From assembly GCA_965228955.1 (NCBI GenBank), contig OZ245848.1:806001-870000 (forward strand): a stretch of DNA of 64,000 nt. The letters are read 5' to 3'. The translations under genes and the position numbers were made by a program. Positions 9,778 to 18,329 of this stretch are shown here, piece by piece (the first letter of the stretch is position 1; each line of letters begins with the position of its first letter). Below the pieces are notes generated by a model. It saw only the letters and a list, made by a program, of their open reading frames with translations, ran no database searches and was not told where the DNA came from. This DNA comes from JANSWY01 sp965228955 (lineage in GTDB: Bacteria > Bacteroidota > Bacteroidia > Cytophagales > Cyclobacteriaceae).

Positions 9778-9891
9778 AGGGGCGCAAAATTAATGTAAAT
9801 CAACTAGTTATTATTCTATTATTAAAAAGATTCCATTTATGGTTGTACTAGTAACAGAAAATGAAATCAATTAGCTTTGATTCATTCATTT

Positions 9892-10890
9892 ATGGAGCTG
9901 AAAAACCCCAAAAAAATATTAATAATTCAAACTGCATTTATTGGAGATGTAATCCTCTCAACTGTCCTTTTAGAGGAATTGAAGAATCAATATCCAGATG
10001 TCAAATTTGATTTTGTTCTTAGAAAAGGGAATGAAGGAGTATTAAAAGAACATCCATGGATAGAAACATTGATTGTTTGGGATAAGGGAGAAGGGAAAAT
10101 TAGGGATCTAATCAGGGTTATTTCAGAAATAAGGAAGAGTAAATATGATGCTGTATTCAATATTCAGAGATTTGGTTCCTCTGGGTTAATGACGTTATTC
10201 GCTAGATCCCAAGACAAAGTTGGTTATAAAAAGAATCCATTCTCCATGTTCTTCAATAGGCGAGTGAAGCATGACTTTAGGGGCAAACATGAAACTTCTA
10301 GAATTCTGGATTTGATAGATGTGGGTGACAAGGTAATTCAACCAAACCTTCATATTTCAGATCAAGTTTCTACGTCAGTTGAACAATTTAAAAATGCTCC
10401 GTATATCACGATTGCACCGTCTTCTGTTTGGTACACCAAGAAATTACCCTCCAATAAATGGGTTTCGTTTTTGAATGAATCGAAATATCAGGGCACTGTC
10501 TATTTGCTTGGAGGTAAGTCAGATTATGATGAGGCTGAAAAGATTGTTACCGGTGTATCATTAAAAATTGAAAATTTAGCAGGACAATTAAGTCTTTTGG
10601 AATCAGCTGCTTTGATGAAAGATGCAGAGATGAATTATGTGAATGATTCTGCCCCCTTGCATTTGTGTTCGGCTGTTAATGCTCCGGTTACTGCAGTGTT
10701 TTGTAGTACTGTGCCTGAGTTTGGGTTTGGACCTTTGTCTTCAGATTCTAAGGTTGTTGAAATTGGTGAGCCGTTAAACTGCAGGCCATGTGGATTACAC
10801 GGTAAAAGCAAATGTCCAGAGGGCCACTTCAATTGTGGAAATAAGATTCAAGTGACTGATTTATTAAAAAGGTTGAAGCAGACTACTTAG
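9892..10890 (+). CDS. Family 9 glycosyltransferase (lipopolysaccharide heptosyltransferase type)
   Basis: The first ATG is at 9892; the frame stays open upstream only through a TTG. The 332-residue product begins MELKNPKKILIIQTAFIGDV, the typical GT9 N-terminal strand and glycine turn. The second Rossmann half has APSSVWYTKKLPSNKW and LLGGKSDYDEAEKI, where the ADP-heptose nucleotide sits in WaaF/WaaC-like enzymes. NDSAPLHL is the conserved late motif. A Cys-rich end (CRPCGLHGKSKCPEGHFNC) is common in this family. The likely role is transfer of heptose or a related sugar to the lipid A core at the inner membrane. No other LPS gene is adjacent. Confidence 0.88.
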   Translation: MELKNPKKILIIQTAFIGDVILSTVLLEELKNQYPDVKFDFVLRKGNEGVLKEHPWIETLIVWDKGEGKIRDLIRVISEIRKSKYDAVFNIQRFGSSGLMTLFARSQDKVGYKKNPFSMFFNRRVKHDFRGKHETSRILDLIDVGDKVIQPNLHISDQVSTSVEQFKNAPYITIAPSSVWYTKKLPSNKWVSFLNESKYQGTVYLLGGKSDYDEAEKIVTGVSLKIENLAGQLSLLESAALMKDAEMNYVNDSAPLHLCSAVNAPVTAVFCSTVPEFGFGPLSSDSKVVEIGEPLNCRPCGLHGKSKCPEGHFNCGNKIQVTDLLKRLKQTT

Positions 10891-10908
10891 TAGCCTGCCT
10901 CTTATTTT

Positions 10909-11511
10909 TCAACTTTCTTCTGCTACGTCTGTAGCTTCTTCAATTACTTCTGGCTCAATTACCGGCTCAGGAATTGCTTCTACAATACCTTTCAGGTTAT
11001 CTAACCCAGTCTGGAAATCATTGCCAACAGCAGCTTCCATATCCATAAAAAGAAGGAATAGATTCATTGGTCTTGGCATATTACCAGTGAATCCCCAGGT
11101 TACGGTTGTTACTGAGTCATTTACTGCATTTGCTGCCAAATAAGCATCGCTTTCAGACTCCCAGGGAGATTTGAATCTTAATTTCATATCGATTCTTTCT
11201 CCATCAATAATTTTTGTTATTTCTTGCTCTCCAACACCAACATCTGGATTTTCGCTTTCCCATGAAGCCACAAACCCAACAGTACCATCATCCCCGGAAT
11301 ATTCCTTTTTCATGCCAGGATCCATTGATTGCCAAACACTGTAGTTGTCTTGATTTTTCACGTATTTGATATAATCAAAAACGACATCTTTCGACTTGTT
11401 GATTGTAACTTCTCTCTCTACCGAGAAGTTGGGATCTATCGCCATAATTGCAATGGCCAAACCGGCAACAATCACAACGATTACTATTAAAATCCACTTT
11501 AAAATTTTCAT
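10909..11511 (-). CDS. Membrane-anchored SRPBCC (START-like) domain protein
   Basis: The N-terminal helix MKILKWILIVIVVIVAGLAI anchors about 170 residues with the pattern of polyketide-cyclase/START-like SRPBCC domains. It shows VEREVTINKSKDVVFDYIKY near the start, a central WQSMDPGMKKEYSG strand region, and a long C-terminal helix (DMEAAVGNDFQTGLDNLKGI). These domains bind hydrophobic ligands in a deep pocket; the ligand here is unknown. The last 20 residues are a Glu/Pro/Val-rich tail. It is convergent with the glycosyltransferase, leaving an 18-base gap. Confidence 0.82.
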   Translation of the reverse strand: MKILKWILIVIVVIVAGLAIAIMAIDPNFSVEREVTINKSKDVVFDYIKYVKNQDNYSVWQSMDPGMKKEYSGDDGTVGFVASWESENPDVGVGEQEITKIIDGERIDMKLRFKSPWESESDAYLAANAVNDSVTTVTWGFTGNMPRPMNLFLLFMDMEAAVGNDFQTGLDNLKGIVEAIPEPVIEPEVIEEATDVAEES

Positions 11512-11579
11512 GGTTCTGTAGTTTAAGGTTAAAAAATAGTGATCAGTAACTACAATTTATGAAATTTTAAATATTTCAC

Positions 11580-12446
11580 TTAATAATCAGCCGAAGCGTT
11601 ATAGTAGACTTCCTGGCCTTTAGATACCAGCCCATGATCTTCAATGATTTTCTGAGCTCTCTCTGATTCAAGGTAGAATAAGAAAGAGTTTAGTATTTCA
11701 TCTCCGTTATCCTTATAGTAGATTCTTAAGCCCCTTTTTAGTGGATACAGTCCCAGACTAAGGTTTTCCACTGTTGGATGATAGAATGTGTCAATATCAG
11801 ATTTAGTAGGTGGTAAGGAAATGTCATTCACCCCAGTTTTGAAGTAACCAAATCCTACATATCCAATTCCATTCTGATTAGTCATGATTTCATGAACTAT
11901 CTCATCATTGTCCTCCGCAACTAATGAATTTGCAGACAACTGATTGATTTTAAAATATGAACTGAAAAACTTTTGAGTTCCCGAGTTTTCATCTCTGGAG
12001 ATTGGTAAGATTTTTCCGGGTAGTCCCCCTAACTCACTCCAATCACTTATTTCGCCACTGAATATTTTGGAAATTTGATTGTCCGTTAGATTTTTAATGC
12101 GGTTTAACTCATTGTTAATAAGGACGATCCCATCATATGCTACTACCTGCTCTGTAATATCGTGTTCCAGTCCCAATTCCTGCTCAAGATTGAAGTTATA
12201 AGAAGACATACCAATATCTACTTCCTCATTTTTGATGGCCATAAGACCTGTTCGGCTACCACCTCCCTCAATTTGAATTTTAATACTATCCTGAGTTAAT
12301 TCGAAATCTTCCTTTAAGGCATCAAATGTCTCATGCATGGATTCACTTCCTTTTAAGGTAAGTGTTGCAATCTGTGCTTCCCGGTTTTTGTTTTGACATT
12401 GAAAAAATGCAATTGCCAATACAACCACTAATAGCTGATATCTCAT
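11580..12446 (-). CDS. PstS-like phosphate-binding lipoprotein
   Basis: A 288-residue lipoprotein with signal and lipid-attachment cysteine (AIAFFQCQ). It has the substrate-binding fold of phosphate ABC transporters: LKGSESMHETF at the N-terminus, GGGSRTGLMAI and DIGMSSYNF (the anion-binding turns of PstS), then ISRDENSGTQKFFSSYF and GIGYVGFGYF. No pstC, pstA, pstB or phoU is near, so it is an orphan binding protein. It could serve a distant transporter or act as a sensor. The gap to the DAHP synthase gene downstream (12447-12573) is AT-rich with no feature seen. Confidence 0.85.
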   Translation of the reverse strand: MRYQLLVVVLAIAFFQCQNKNREAQIATLTLKGSESMHETFDALKEDFELTQDSIKIQIEGGGSRTGLMAIKNEEVDIGMSSYNFNLEQELGLEHDITEQVVAYDGIVLINNELNRIKNLTDNQISKIFSGEISDWSELGGLPGKILPISRDENSGTQKFFSSYFKINQLSANSLVAEDNDEIVHEIMTNQNGIGYVGFGYFKTGVNDISLPPTKSDIDTFYHPTVENLSLGLYPLKRGLRIYYKDNGDEILNSFLFYLESERAQKIIEDHGLVSKGQEVYYNASADY

Positions 12447-12573
12447 GTTCTGTACTGTTAAAATTGAGCAGCAAAAATAGTTTGAGAAGCTTGTGGTAGT
12501 TGAAACAAAAAATTATTTAAATGCTACCAATTGGTTAAGCCAAATGGTAACATTTAACAAAAAGAAAATACTT

Positions 12574-13632
12574 TTAAGCAAGAACTTTTGCTTGCTGATT
12601 GTAATGCTTTCGAATCTCCCAAATAGCATTTATATCCTGGATTAACTTTTTCAAGACATCAGGAGTAATTGATTGCTTAGGATCATCACCAATACCGTAT
12701 TTAGGATTGCAGTGTGTTTCAACAATAATTCCATCTGCTCCATAACTCATTGAAGCCAGGGAAGCTGAAGGTACATATTGAGCACGTCCCACTGAGTGTG
12801 AAGGATCCACTATTACAGGTGCCCATGTTTTCTCCTTAAGAAGTGGAGTAATCGATTCATCTGGGTAGTTTCTATACCCGTCCATTGTAGGCTGAGTACC
12901 TCTTGGGCATAACATAACGTCTGGATTACCAGCTGCCGCAATGTATTCTGATGCTGCGATGAACTCGTTTACCGGTCCCATACCTATTGATCTCTTTAAT
13001 AGGACTTTTATCGGCTTGTCGGCTGTTAGTTCTCCAATCTTTTTAAGCAAAGAATAATTTAATGCATTTCTAGCACCAACCTGAAGTACATCAACTCCTG
13101 CCTCTACAGCAACTTCCAACTGGTATTGATCCATTACTTCTGTATCAACAGGGAGCCCCGTTTGTTCTTTTGCTTCGATTAGTATTTTCATTGAACTATC
13201 ATCACCCTGAAAAGAGTAAGGCATAGTTCTTGGTTTCCAAACACCACCTCTAATAGCCGTAGCTCCAGCTTCTTTTACAGCATGAGCTGTTTCTAGAAAG
13301 TAATTTGGGTTTTTTGGATCGATCGTACATTGACCAGCTATAATTGTTGGCTGATCTCCAACTATTACATCGCCCAACGTGATTCTGTGATTTGCAAGCT
13401 CAGAATGAACATCCATCAATTTAAATGGGGAGTCCACAGCGTCAAATCTATCAATGTAGGCTAATCCCAGAATTCGATTGACCATGATAGTTTCTCGCTC
13501 CTCGCCGAGTACAGCATAGATTGTCCTGTGGTGTCCAACTATCTCCTGGATTTTACATCCGTATTCCTCTACAATTTCAGTTACTTCTTTAAGTTGTGCT
13601 CCTGTTAGCTTTGGTTCCTTAGGAATTATCAT
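12574..13632 (-). CDS. aroF: 3-deoxy-7-phosphoheptulonate (DAHP) synthase, class I-beta type
   Basis: This enzyme condenses phosphoenolpyruvate and erythrose 4-phosphate in the first step of the shikimate pathway. The 352 residues comprise an N-terminal ferredoxin-like regulatory domain (about 1-70) as in the Thermotoga enzyme, then the TIM barrel. Diagnostic segments are IRGGVWKPRTMPYSFQG, QVGARNALNYSLLKKIG, KVLLKRSIGMGP, VIVDPSHSVGRAQYVP and IIVETHCNP. These supply the Cys, His, Glu and Asp metal ligands and the phosphate-binding Arg/Lys. The usual AGPCSxES motif reads AGQCTIDP here, a divergent form that keeps the Cys. No other aro gene is adjacent and no chorismate mutase domain is fused. 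Confidence 0.92.
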   Translation of the reverse strand: MIIPKEPKLTGAQLKEVTEIVEEYGCKIQEIVGHHRTIYAVLGEERETIMVNRILGLAYIDRFDAVDSPFKLMDVHSELANHRITLGDVIVGDQPTIIAGQCTIDPKNPNYFLETAHAVKEAGATAIRGGVWKPRTMPYSFQGDDSSMKILIEAKEQTGLPVDTEVMDQYQLEVAVEAGVDVLQVGARNALNYSLLKKIGELTADKPIKVLLKRSIGMGPVNEFIAASEYIAAAGNPDVMLCPRGTQPTMDGYRNYPDESITPLLKEKTWAPVIVDPSHSVGRAQYVPSASLASMSYGADGIIVETHCNPKYGIGDDPKQSITPDVLKKLIQDINAIWEIRKHYNQQAKVLA

Positions 13633-13837
13633 GGTCTATCAAAATTTGTAAAGATGTAAATGTAGTATTGATTGCAACTATCTGCTAAATTTTTGTTTTA
13701 GTTTATTGTTATCGTCTTCATTTTTTGAGAAAAATGAATTTTAACGGGTTGTTTTTTGAGATATTTTCAATTCTAATGGGTGGCCATAAATGTATTGCAG
13801 CTTTATCATTAAATTGGGGCCAACTAAAACAATCTCA

Positions 13838-14164
13838 ATGGCTGTCGAAGACTTTGATTCAATAGATGATATTCAAATGCCGGATGCAGATACTTGCATG
13901 CTGGTAATAGAAGATGGCTTGGACTGGGAAGAAGCCTATCTACACGCGAGTACCATTCAAAACAAGTTGAAGACCTATATCTATTACATTGAATCAGGGC
14001 AATTACTAAAGACTTATCCAGAGGTTGAAGAAAAATCCATTGTCATCTGCATTCGGGGATTGGTTCAGGCTCCAGACAAATTTTATGATGAGATGAATGA
14101 GCAAATTGCCATGTTACTCAAAACAAAGAACATTGGGTTTGAGTGGGAATTCGCAGTTGACTAA
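13838..14164 (+). CDS. DUF6572-like protein of unknown function
   Basis: The 108-residue product starts at the in-frame ATG 13838 (MAVEDFDSIDDI). The frame is open further upstream to 13790, but that extension does not resemble the family. The order of motifs, MLVIEDGLDWEEAYLHAS then QNKLKTYIYYIESGQL then YPEVEEKSIVI, follows from memory the plan of small DUF6572 proteins (ItDhLdW, LQdKlNaYlxFIEsGei). No function is known. It is convergent with the YgjV-like gene, with one stop ending at 14164 and the other beginning at 14165. Confidence 0.7.
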   Translation: MAVEDFDSIDDIQMPDADTCMLVIEDGLDWEEAYLHASTIQNKLKTYIYYIESGQLLKTYPEVEEKSIVICIRGLVQAPDKFYDEMNEQIAMLLKTKNIGFEWEFAVD

Positions 14165-14377
14165 TTACCTTTCTTGTTTCAGCATCCTTAACCGATAACA
14201 ATGGATGCTAATAAAGATGATCGCTCCGATTATTAGAGGAGTAGAGGATATAAAGAAGCCATATATACCATAAAGTAAGCTAGAGGCAATATGAAGAAAA
14301 CGAAGTTTCAACATATCCCTCATGCTCATTGATGCTAAGCTAAAAGCAAGTGCGATATAGGCTATGGCTTCTATCAT
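14165..14377 (-). CDS. Small YgjV-like inner-membrane protein
   Basis: A 70-residue protein with two or three predicted membrane helices (IEAIAYIALAFSLASMS, ASSLLYGIYGFFISSTPLI, GAIIFISIHCYRL). The pattern of SMSMRDMLKLRFLHI between the first two resembles the YgjV/Imp-YgjV family of short membrane proteins of unknown role. Its start overlaps the stop of the GNAT gene (ATGA, 14374-14377), so it is translationally coupled as the last gene of the MarR-GNAT-YgjV operon. Confidence 0.7.
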   Translation of the reverse strand: MIEAIAYIALAFSLASMSMRDMLKLRFLHIASSLLYGIYGFFISSTPLIIGAIIFISIHCYRLRMLKQER

Positions 14378-14862
14378 TGTAACTTCAATTCCATTCTGAT
14401 ATTCGACCTTGAATAGAGTGTGTTTGGATCTTGTGGAATTACGCGGAAACCTACCTTGATATATAAATTAAGAGCCGGCGGAAGTTTGGTATTTGATTCT
14501 AGTATTAATTTTTTCTTGCCAACCTTTATCGAATAGTCAATAGCTGCTAGCATTAACCTGTAACCAATTTTTAGTCCCTGGTGACTTTCTGAAACGGCCA
14601 TTTTCGCAACTTCAAAAGCATCATCTCCCATTTTTACTAAAGCAACAGTTCCTACCACAAGGTCACCATCAAGTGCTAGCAAGATTTCACCACCTGGTTT
14701 CACGATATAGTCATTGGCATTTTCAAGTTGCTCAATATCGTGTTCTTCAACAGTAAAGTACTTTTCCAGCCATACATAATTCAGCCTCGCAAAGTCAGAA
14801 GCGTACTTTTCCTGGAATTCTATTATCTCTACTTTAGGCATAAGCATTGTTGTTGTTTCCAT
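14374..14862 (-). CDS. GNAT family N-acetyltransferase
   Basis: A 162-residue acetyltransferase. EIIEFQEKYASDFARLNYVWLEKYF is the N-terminal strand-helix unit. GTVALVKMGDDAFEVAKMAV and SESHQGLKIGYRLMLAA form the acetyl-CoA pyrophosphate-binding loop (Q/RxxGxG/A-like, here QGLKIG). LILESNTKLPPALNLYIKVG is motif B. ATGs at codons 1, 6 and 8 are all possible starts. It lies 11 bases after the MarR gene and overlaps the next gene by 4 bases. MarR-GNAT pairs are frequent, and the enzyme may acetylate the compound sensed by the regulator; the substrate is unknown. Confidence 0.87.
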   Translation of the reverse strand: METTTMLMPKVEIIEFQEKYASDFARLNYVWLEKYFTVEEHDIEQLENANDYIVKPGGEILLALDGDLVVGTVALVKMGDDAFEVAKMAVSESHQGLKIGYRLMLAAIDYSIKVGKKKLILESNTKLPPALNLYIKVGFRVIPQDPNTLYSRSNIRMELKLQ

Positions 14863-14873
14863 CGATGTATATT

Positions 14874-15362
14874 TTAATTTTCGTTCGCATTGAGTTCATT
14901 CAGAGTTCGGTTTTTGAATCCTGTATCGTTCAACTTATCCTCTATTTCATCCAGTAAATTCAAAAAGTTGGTGTGACCAATCATGGCATTCATTCCACTT
15001 ACTCCAGCAGCCCAAACCTTTTTGTAAGTGGGTAATTTGCTCTTTGCTTTTTCACTAAGCTGGATGTATCTCTTCCTATTATCGGTTTCATGAGGAACAG
15101 AAATCAGAAATCCCTTTTTGGTCATTTTTTCCACCATAGCCACTACAGAAGGATGGGCAAATTGAATTTTGTTTGCAATCTCAGTAATGGACAAGGATTC
15201 ATGTTCATCCAGTATTAGAAAGATGACATACCAGTTGGGTTCAATATCCAAACCTAGTTCCTGATACATTTTCTTACCATCATGAAGCATTTTATCCGTG
15301 ATACGTTTCAATCTTGTCGTGATTGATAACATCCCCAATTCCCTTAAAAAATCTTCTTCCAT
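14874..15362 (-). CDS. MarR family transcriptional regulator
   Basis: A 162-residue winged-helix protein. Residues about 55-110 hold the HTH and wing: LSITEIANKIQFAHPSVVAM is the recognition region and GFLISVPHETDNRKRYIQLS the beta wing with the conserved DxRxR-like DNRKR. Flanking helices make the dimer. It heads the MarR-GNAT-YgjV operon. Two 33-bp-spaced palindromes with the half-site TGTAG lie directly upstream (15374-15420), which is the expected arrangement for autoregulation. The effector is unknown. Confidence 0.9.
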   Translation of the reverse strand: MEEDFLRELGMLSITTRLKRITDKMLHDGKKMYQELGLDIEPNWYVIFLILDEHESLSITEIANKIQFAHPSVVAMVEKMTKKGFLISVPHETDNRKRYIQLSEKAKSKLPTYKKVWAAGVSGMNAMIGHTNFLNLLDEIEDKLNDTGFKNRTLNELNANEN

Positions 15363-15371
15363 CCTTAATTT

Positions 15372-15420
15372 ATGTAGTTAACTACGTAATAATACGAAAA
15401 ATAAATGTAGTTGTCTACAT
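15372..15420. promoter_or_regulatory. Two palindromic operators upstream of the MarR gene
   Basis: Site 1 is GTAGTTAACTAC at 15374-15385, a perfect 12-bp palindrome with partly matching flanks. Site 2 is ATGTAG TTGT CTACAT at 15405-15420. Both share the half-site TGTAG/CTACA, and their centres are 33 bp apart, about three helical turns. They begin 10 bases upstream of the marR start codon and fit the size of MarR dimer sites. Autoregulation is an inference from position and symmetry. Confidence 0.7.
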
Positions 15421-15458
15421 ATTTTTCAATTATTTTCTAAAAACTGCGAATACGTAAC

Positions 15459-16205
15459 TTATTCAATGATTTTGGACCATGCTTTGGCTCTTATTCTTTT
15501 AAGCACGGAGCTTAAGACGATTAGCAATAAGTAAATCATTCCGGATGCTGGGAAGGACCATGACCCTGCTATATGGAAGTAGGCAAAAGCTGCTGAGAGA
15601 AGAGGTACCAGACTTTTGATCAAATTTCTGTAGTATTCAGTTTTGGTAATGAACTGCTCTTTAACTGTAAGTTTGAGATCTGATTTGAAGCGATATGCAT
15701 GATGATACAGCAATGCGTAAATTCCATAAATTAGAAACCCTCCAATTCCAAAAATTGCCATTAAACCTGTTCCATCAGATCCACTTAATGTATTTGACAT
15801 TATATCACCAATAGGTTCGCCGACCTGGAAAATTAAGGTCATTCCAATTTTGGTGAGTACATTGAAGAGAAACTTAAGAGGGTATACATATATAAGGATA
15901 AGAAACAGCATCACGACATTTAGGAATAAAACGAAATTGTCTTTTATGCCATAGAAGTAATAGAACCTGACATGCTGTAACCAAATTCGAATGATTAGTG
16001 TGATTGCTATTGCGAAGGGGAATACGTTTTGCATGGAATCAAGTAATCCTTGATAATTTGATGGCACAGAAGATGACAAAACCATCAATGCAATGGCCAA
16101 TGAGAATACTCCATCACTCAGTGCTTCCATTCGATCACTTCCAGAGCCCCGAGGTTGAAAATCAACACCTTGATGTAGTTTCGATTGTAAGTAGCTTCTA
16201 ATCAT
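15459..16205 (-). CDS. TMEM175-like (DUF1211) membrane protein, putative potassium channel subunit
   Basis: A 248-residue polytopic membrane protein. Residues about 24-45 read SDRMEALSDGVFSLAIALMV, the RxxxxSDG-type first-helix motif of the TMEM175/DUF1211 family; bacterial members form tetrameric potassium-selective channels. Five or six hydrophobic helices follow. The usual FSD is LSD here, a conservative change. It lies upstream of, and on the same strand as, the MarR operon, but the 96-base gap with operators suggests separate transcription. Confidence 0.82.
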   Translation of the reverse strand: MIRSYLQSKLHQGVDFQPRGSGSDRMEALSDGVFSLAIALMVLSSSVPSNYQGLLDSMQNVFPFAIAITLIIRIWLQHVRFYYFYGIKDNFVLFLNVVMLFLILIYVYPLKFLFNVLTKIGMTLIFQVGEPIGDIMSNTLSGSDGTGLMAIFGIGGFLIYGIYALLYHHAYRFKSDLKLTVKEQFITKTEYYRNLIKSLVPLLSAAFAYFHIAGSWSFPASGMIYLLLIVLSSVLKRIRAKAWSKIIE

Positions 16206-16392
16206 GGTAGACCATTTTTTCAGCTAAATATAATGTTGCTTTCGTGAATGTGGTGTTTTAATCGATTAATATTAGGTAGTATTCAATACATCCTCAAAAA
16301 GAACCTGTTAATCGAAAAAGGGATCGAATAATATCAATCTACTGCTGAAAAGCGTAATTTAACATTACTGAAACTCGCGTATAAACCAAAAT

Positions 16393-16773
16393 ATGAATCA
16401 GTCAGACATCAATATATTGTATGTAGATGACGAGGAGCAAAACATATTTCTCTTCGAAGTGATCTTTGGACACCTATACAAAGTGCACACAGCAACTTCT
16501 GGTGAAAGAGGACTGGAAATACTTAATTCAAATACTATTGACGTTGTAATTACGGATCTTCATATGCCAAACATGAATGGTCTGGAATTTATCAATCTGG
16601 CGTCAACTAATTTTGAAGATATTCCTTACTTCGTATTATCCGGATATTCATTTAATCAGGCCATTGAAGAAGCAATGAAAGAAGGTTTGATTAAGAAATA
16701 TTTTCGAAAGCCATTTAATAAGGATGAAATAGAACTTGCGATCTCACAGGAGTTGTCGGATCTACAAAGCTAA
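16393..16773 (+). CDS. Single-domain response regulator (CheY-like receiver)
   Basis: A 126-residue receiver domain with no output domain. The acidic pair is D12/D13 (YVDDEEQNI), the phosphoacceptor D55 (VVITDLHMPNMNG), the switch Ser lies in YFVLSGYSF, and the lysine in FRKPF. It likely relays phosphate or binds a partner directly. No kinase is adjacent; possible partners in the window are the TPR kinase (5276) and the propeller-chemoreceptor (33729), but this is untested. The final bases overlap the stop of the convergent gene at 16770. Confidence 0.92.
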   Translation: MNQSDINILYVDDEEQNIFLFEVIFGHLYKVHTATSGERGLEILNSNTIDVVITDLHMPNMNGLEFINLASTNFEDIPYFVLSGYSFNQAIEEAMKEGLIKKYFRKPFNKDEIELAISQELSDLQS

Positions 16774-17468
16774 TCTCGGTATCGATCTCCCAGAAAGAGA
16801 ATTAAAGAGGCCTTCACCTCTTCAATAGAGCTTGTGTAAATAACTTGTAAATAATCTCTTACAAAGTCTCTAAAAGCTGGATCCAGATCTTGACTGATCT
16901 CTGGGTATAAAGTAGACAACTGCTCTACGAACTTTTCATCATTTTGTAATTCATAAAACTCATCTAATCTTCTTTCCTGATCAATCACTACCGGAAGTTC
17001 ATTCTTTTGCTTTTGGTATTTGTCGTTGTATGATTTTCTACTGAAAGATGCCCTTGGAGCCATATGTGGATTATCGGCAAGAAAACTTCCTAGCTGAACT
17101 GCCTTGAGATATTCCTCTCTGGATGGCATTCTATGTATTTCATGACCTATGCGGTCTCCTTTGACGGTAAATTCTCTAAGACGATATGTGTCAATTTCCA
17201 AGACAACTGAAATTGATGGAGTATTCGGGTGAAAAAAGATGGTTTTATCTAAAAAACCAATAAAAGAAATTTTGATAGAGTCTCCTGCTTCAGCAACAAT
17301 TTGAAAATTACCATCTATGTCAGTTGTGATTCCTGTACCCTTATTTTGATTCACGACATGCACTCCAACTAAAGGGCTATTAAGTTGATCAGTGACTTTT
17401 CCTCTCAATTGCTGACCATATAAATAGAAGGAACTCAAAAATAGAGTTGTGGAGATGATGAGTTTCAT
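16770..17468 (-). CDS. Secreted protein with carboxypeptidase-regulatory-like domain
   Basis: Signal peptide MKLIISTTLFLSSFYLYGQ, then a CarboxypepD_reg-like beta-sandwich (residues about 20-100). It shows LRGKVTDQLNSPLVGVHVV, TDIDGNFQIVAEAGDSIKIS and FIGF, as at the N-terminus of TonB-dependent receptors. No plug or barrel follows. Instead there is a charged helical region of about 130 residues (EEYLKAVQLGSFLADNPHM, RDFVRDYLQVIYTS). Such stand-alone proteins are widespread and uncharacterised in Bacteroidota; they may assist outer-membrane assembly. Confidence 0.82.
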   Translation of the reverse strand: MKLIISTTLFLSSFYLYGQQLRGKVTDQLNSPLVGVHVVNQNKGTGITTDIDGNFQIVAEAGDSIKISFIGFLDKTIFFHPNTPSISVVLEIDTYRLREFTVKGDRIGHEIHRMPSREEYLKAVQLGSFLADNPHMAPRASFSRKSYNDKYQKQKNELPVVIDQERRLDEFYELQNDEKFVEQLSTLYPEISQDLDPAFRDFVRDYLQVIYTSSIEEVKASLILFLGDRYRD

Positions 17469-17564
17469 TTGTGAGTTTTTATGAAGAATGCGGATTCTGG
17501 GAGTTGGGTTGTTTGCAACTATTTTTAGATCACCTGGGTCATGAAATAAAAAACTTACGGAACC

Positions 17565-18188
17565 ATGAGAAAACTTTTAACACTTGCAGCAATTATCGCA
17601 ATTACAAACCTCCCAATAGGATGTGGATGTGACACGGGTAGTTGTGATGATGATGGTGGTGTTCAGGAGACTACTATCAATACTATTTTTATAAGCAATA
17701 CCTGGGTAAACAATGATTTTGCCGCTCAAGAAGTAACATCTGACTATACAATCGCAGCAATCTCTCTGGAGGTAACTGAAGTTGATTATCATGAAGTTGC
17801 TCAACAAAGTAACCATTCCTGGTCACCCTTTGTAAGTGTTGCCTATGCCTTAAGGATTGCTCCTCAACCTCGTCAATTGTTAACAGGAGTTTCAATCACT
17901 TCAAATGAAGATGTTACTTCTGGTGGGCAAACATATGAAGCTGGTACTGACTTGTCGGAGCTATTCGTAGTTAGTTCCGTTTTTGAGGAATTCAGGAACA
18001 TTAGTGTCACTGATTTTATCGATGAACAAAATGGTGCTCCATTTTTATTCGGGTCTGTCGGTTCTCAAATATTCTTAAAACTAAGCGATAAACCAGATCA
18101 GGCAATCAATAGTAGCATGAATGTGGAAATGACTTTTGATGACGGTGCATCATTCACATCCGAGTTATCAAATTTCAATGCGGAATAG
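17565..18188 (+). CDS. Putative lipoprotein of unknown function (207 aa)
   Basis: The N-terminus MRKLLTLAAIIAITNLPIGC ends in a probable lipid-attachment cysteine and is followed by a Cys/Asp-rich stretch (GCDTGSCDDDGG). The rest is a soluble beta-rich sequence with no recognised family: ISLEVTEVDYHEVAQQ, SVAYALRIAPQPRQL and FGSVGSQIFLKLSDKP. Divergent from the gene ending at 17468; the next gene on this strand starts 141 bases downstream. Confidence 0.65.
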   Translation: MRKLLTLAAIIAITNLPIGCGCDTGSCDDDGGVQETTINTIFISNTWVNNDFAAQEVTSDYTIAAISLEVTEVDYHEVAQQSNHSWSPFVSVAYALRIAPQPRQLLTGVSITSNEDVTSGGQTYEAGTDLSELFVVSSVFEEFRNISVTDFIDEQNGAPFLFGSVGSQIFLKLSDKPDQAINSSMNVEMTFDDGASFTSELSNFNAE

Positions 18189-18329
18189 TTCAATGGATAC
18201 CTTACTATAGTCACTATTTTGTAGCCAAATTTAGATTCTTCTCTAAAATTACTCTCTCTGAGTCATTGGATTGATTGCGTTAATCTTTAAATTTCTCCTA
18301 ACCGATTTGACTTAATGCACGCAATGTCC

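Noticed and set aside
11580..12446. A phosphate-uptake operon
   Set aside because: Only the binding protein is present; no permease, ATPase or phoU gene adjoins.
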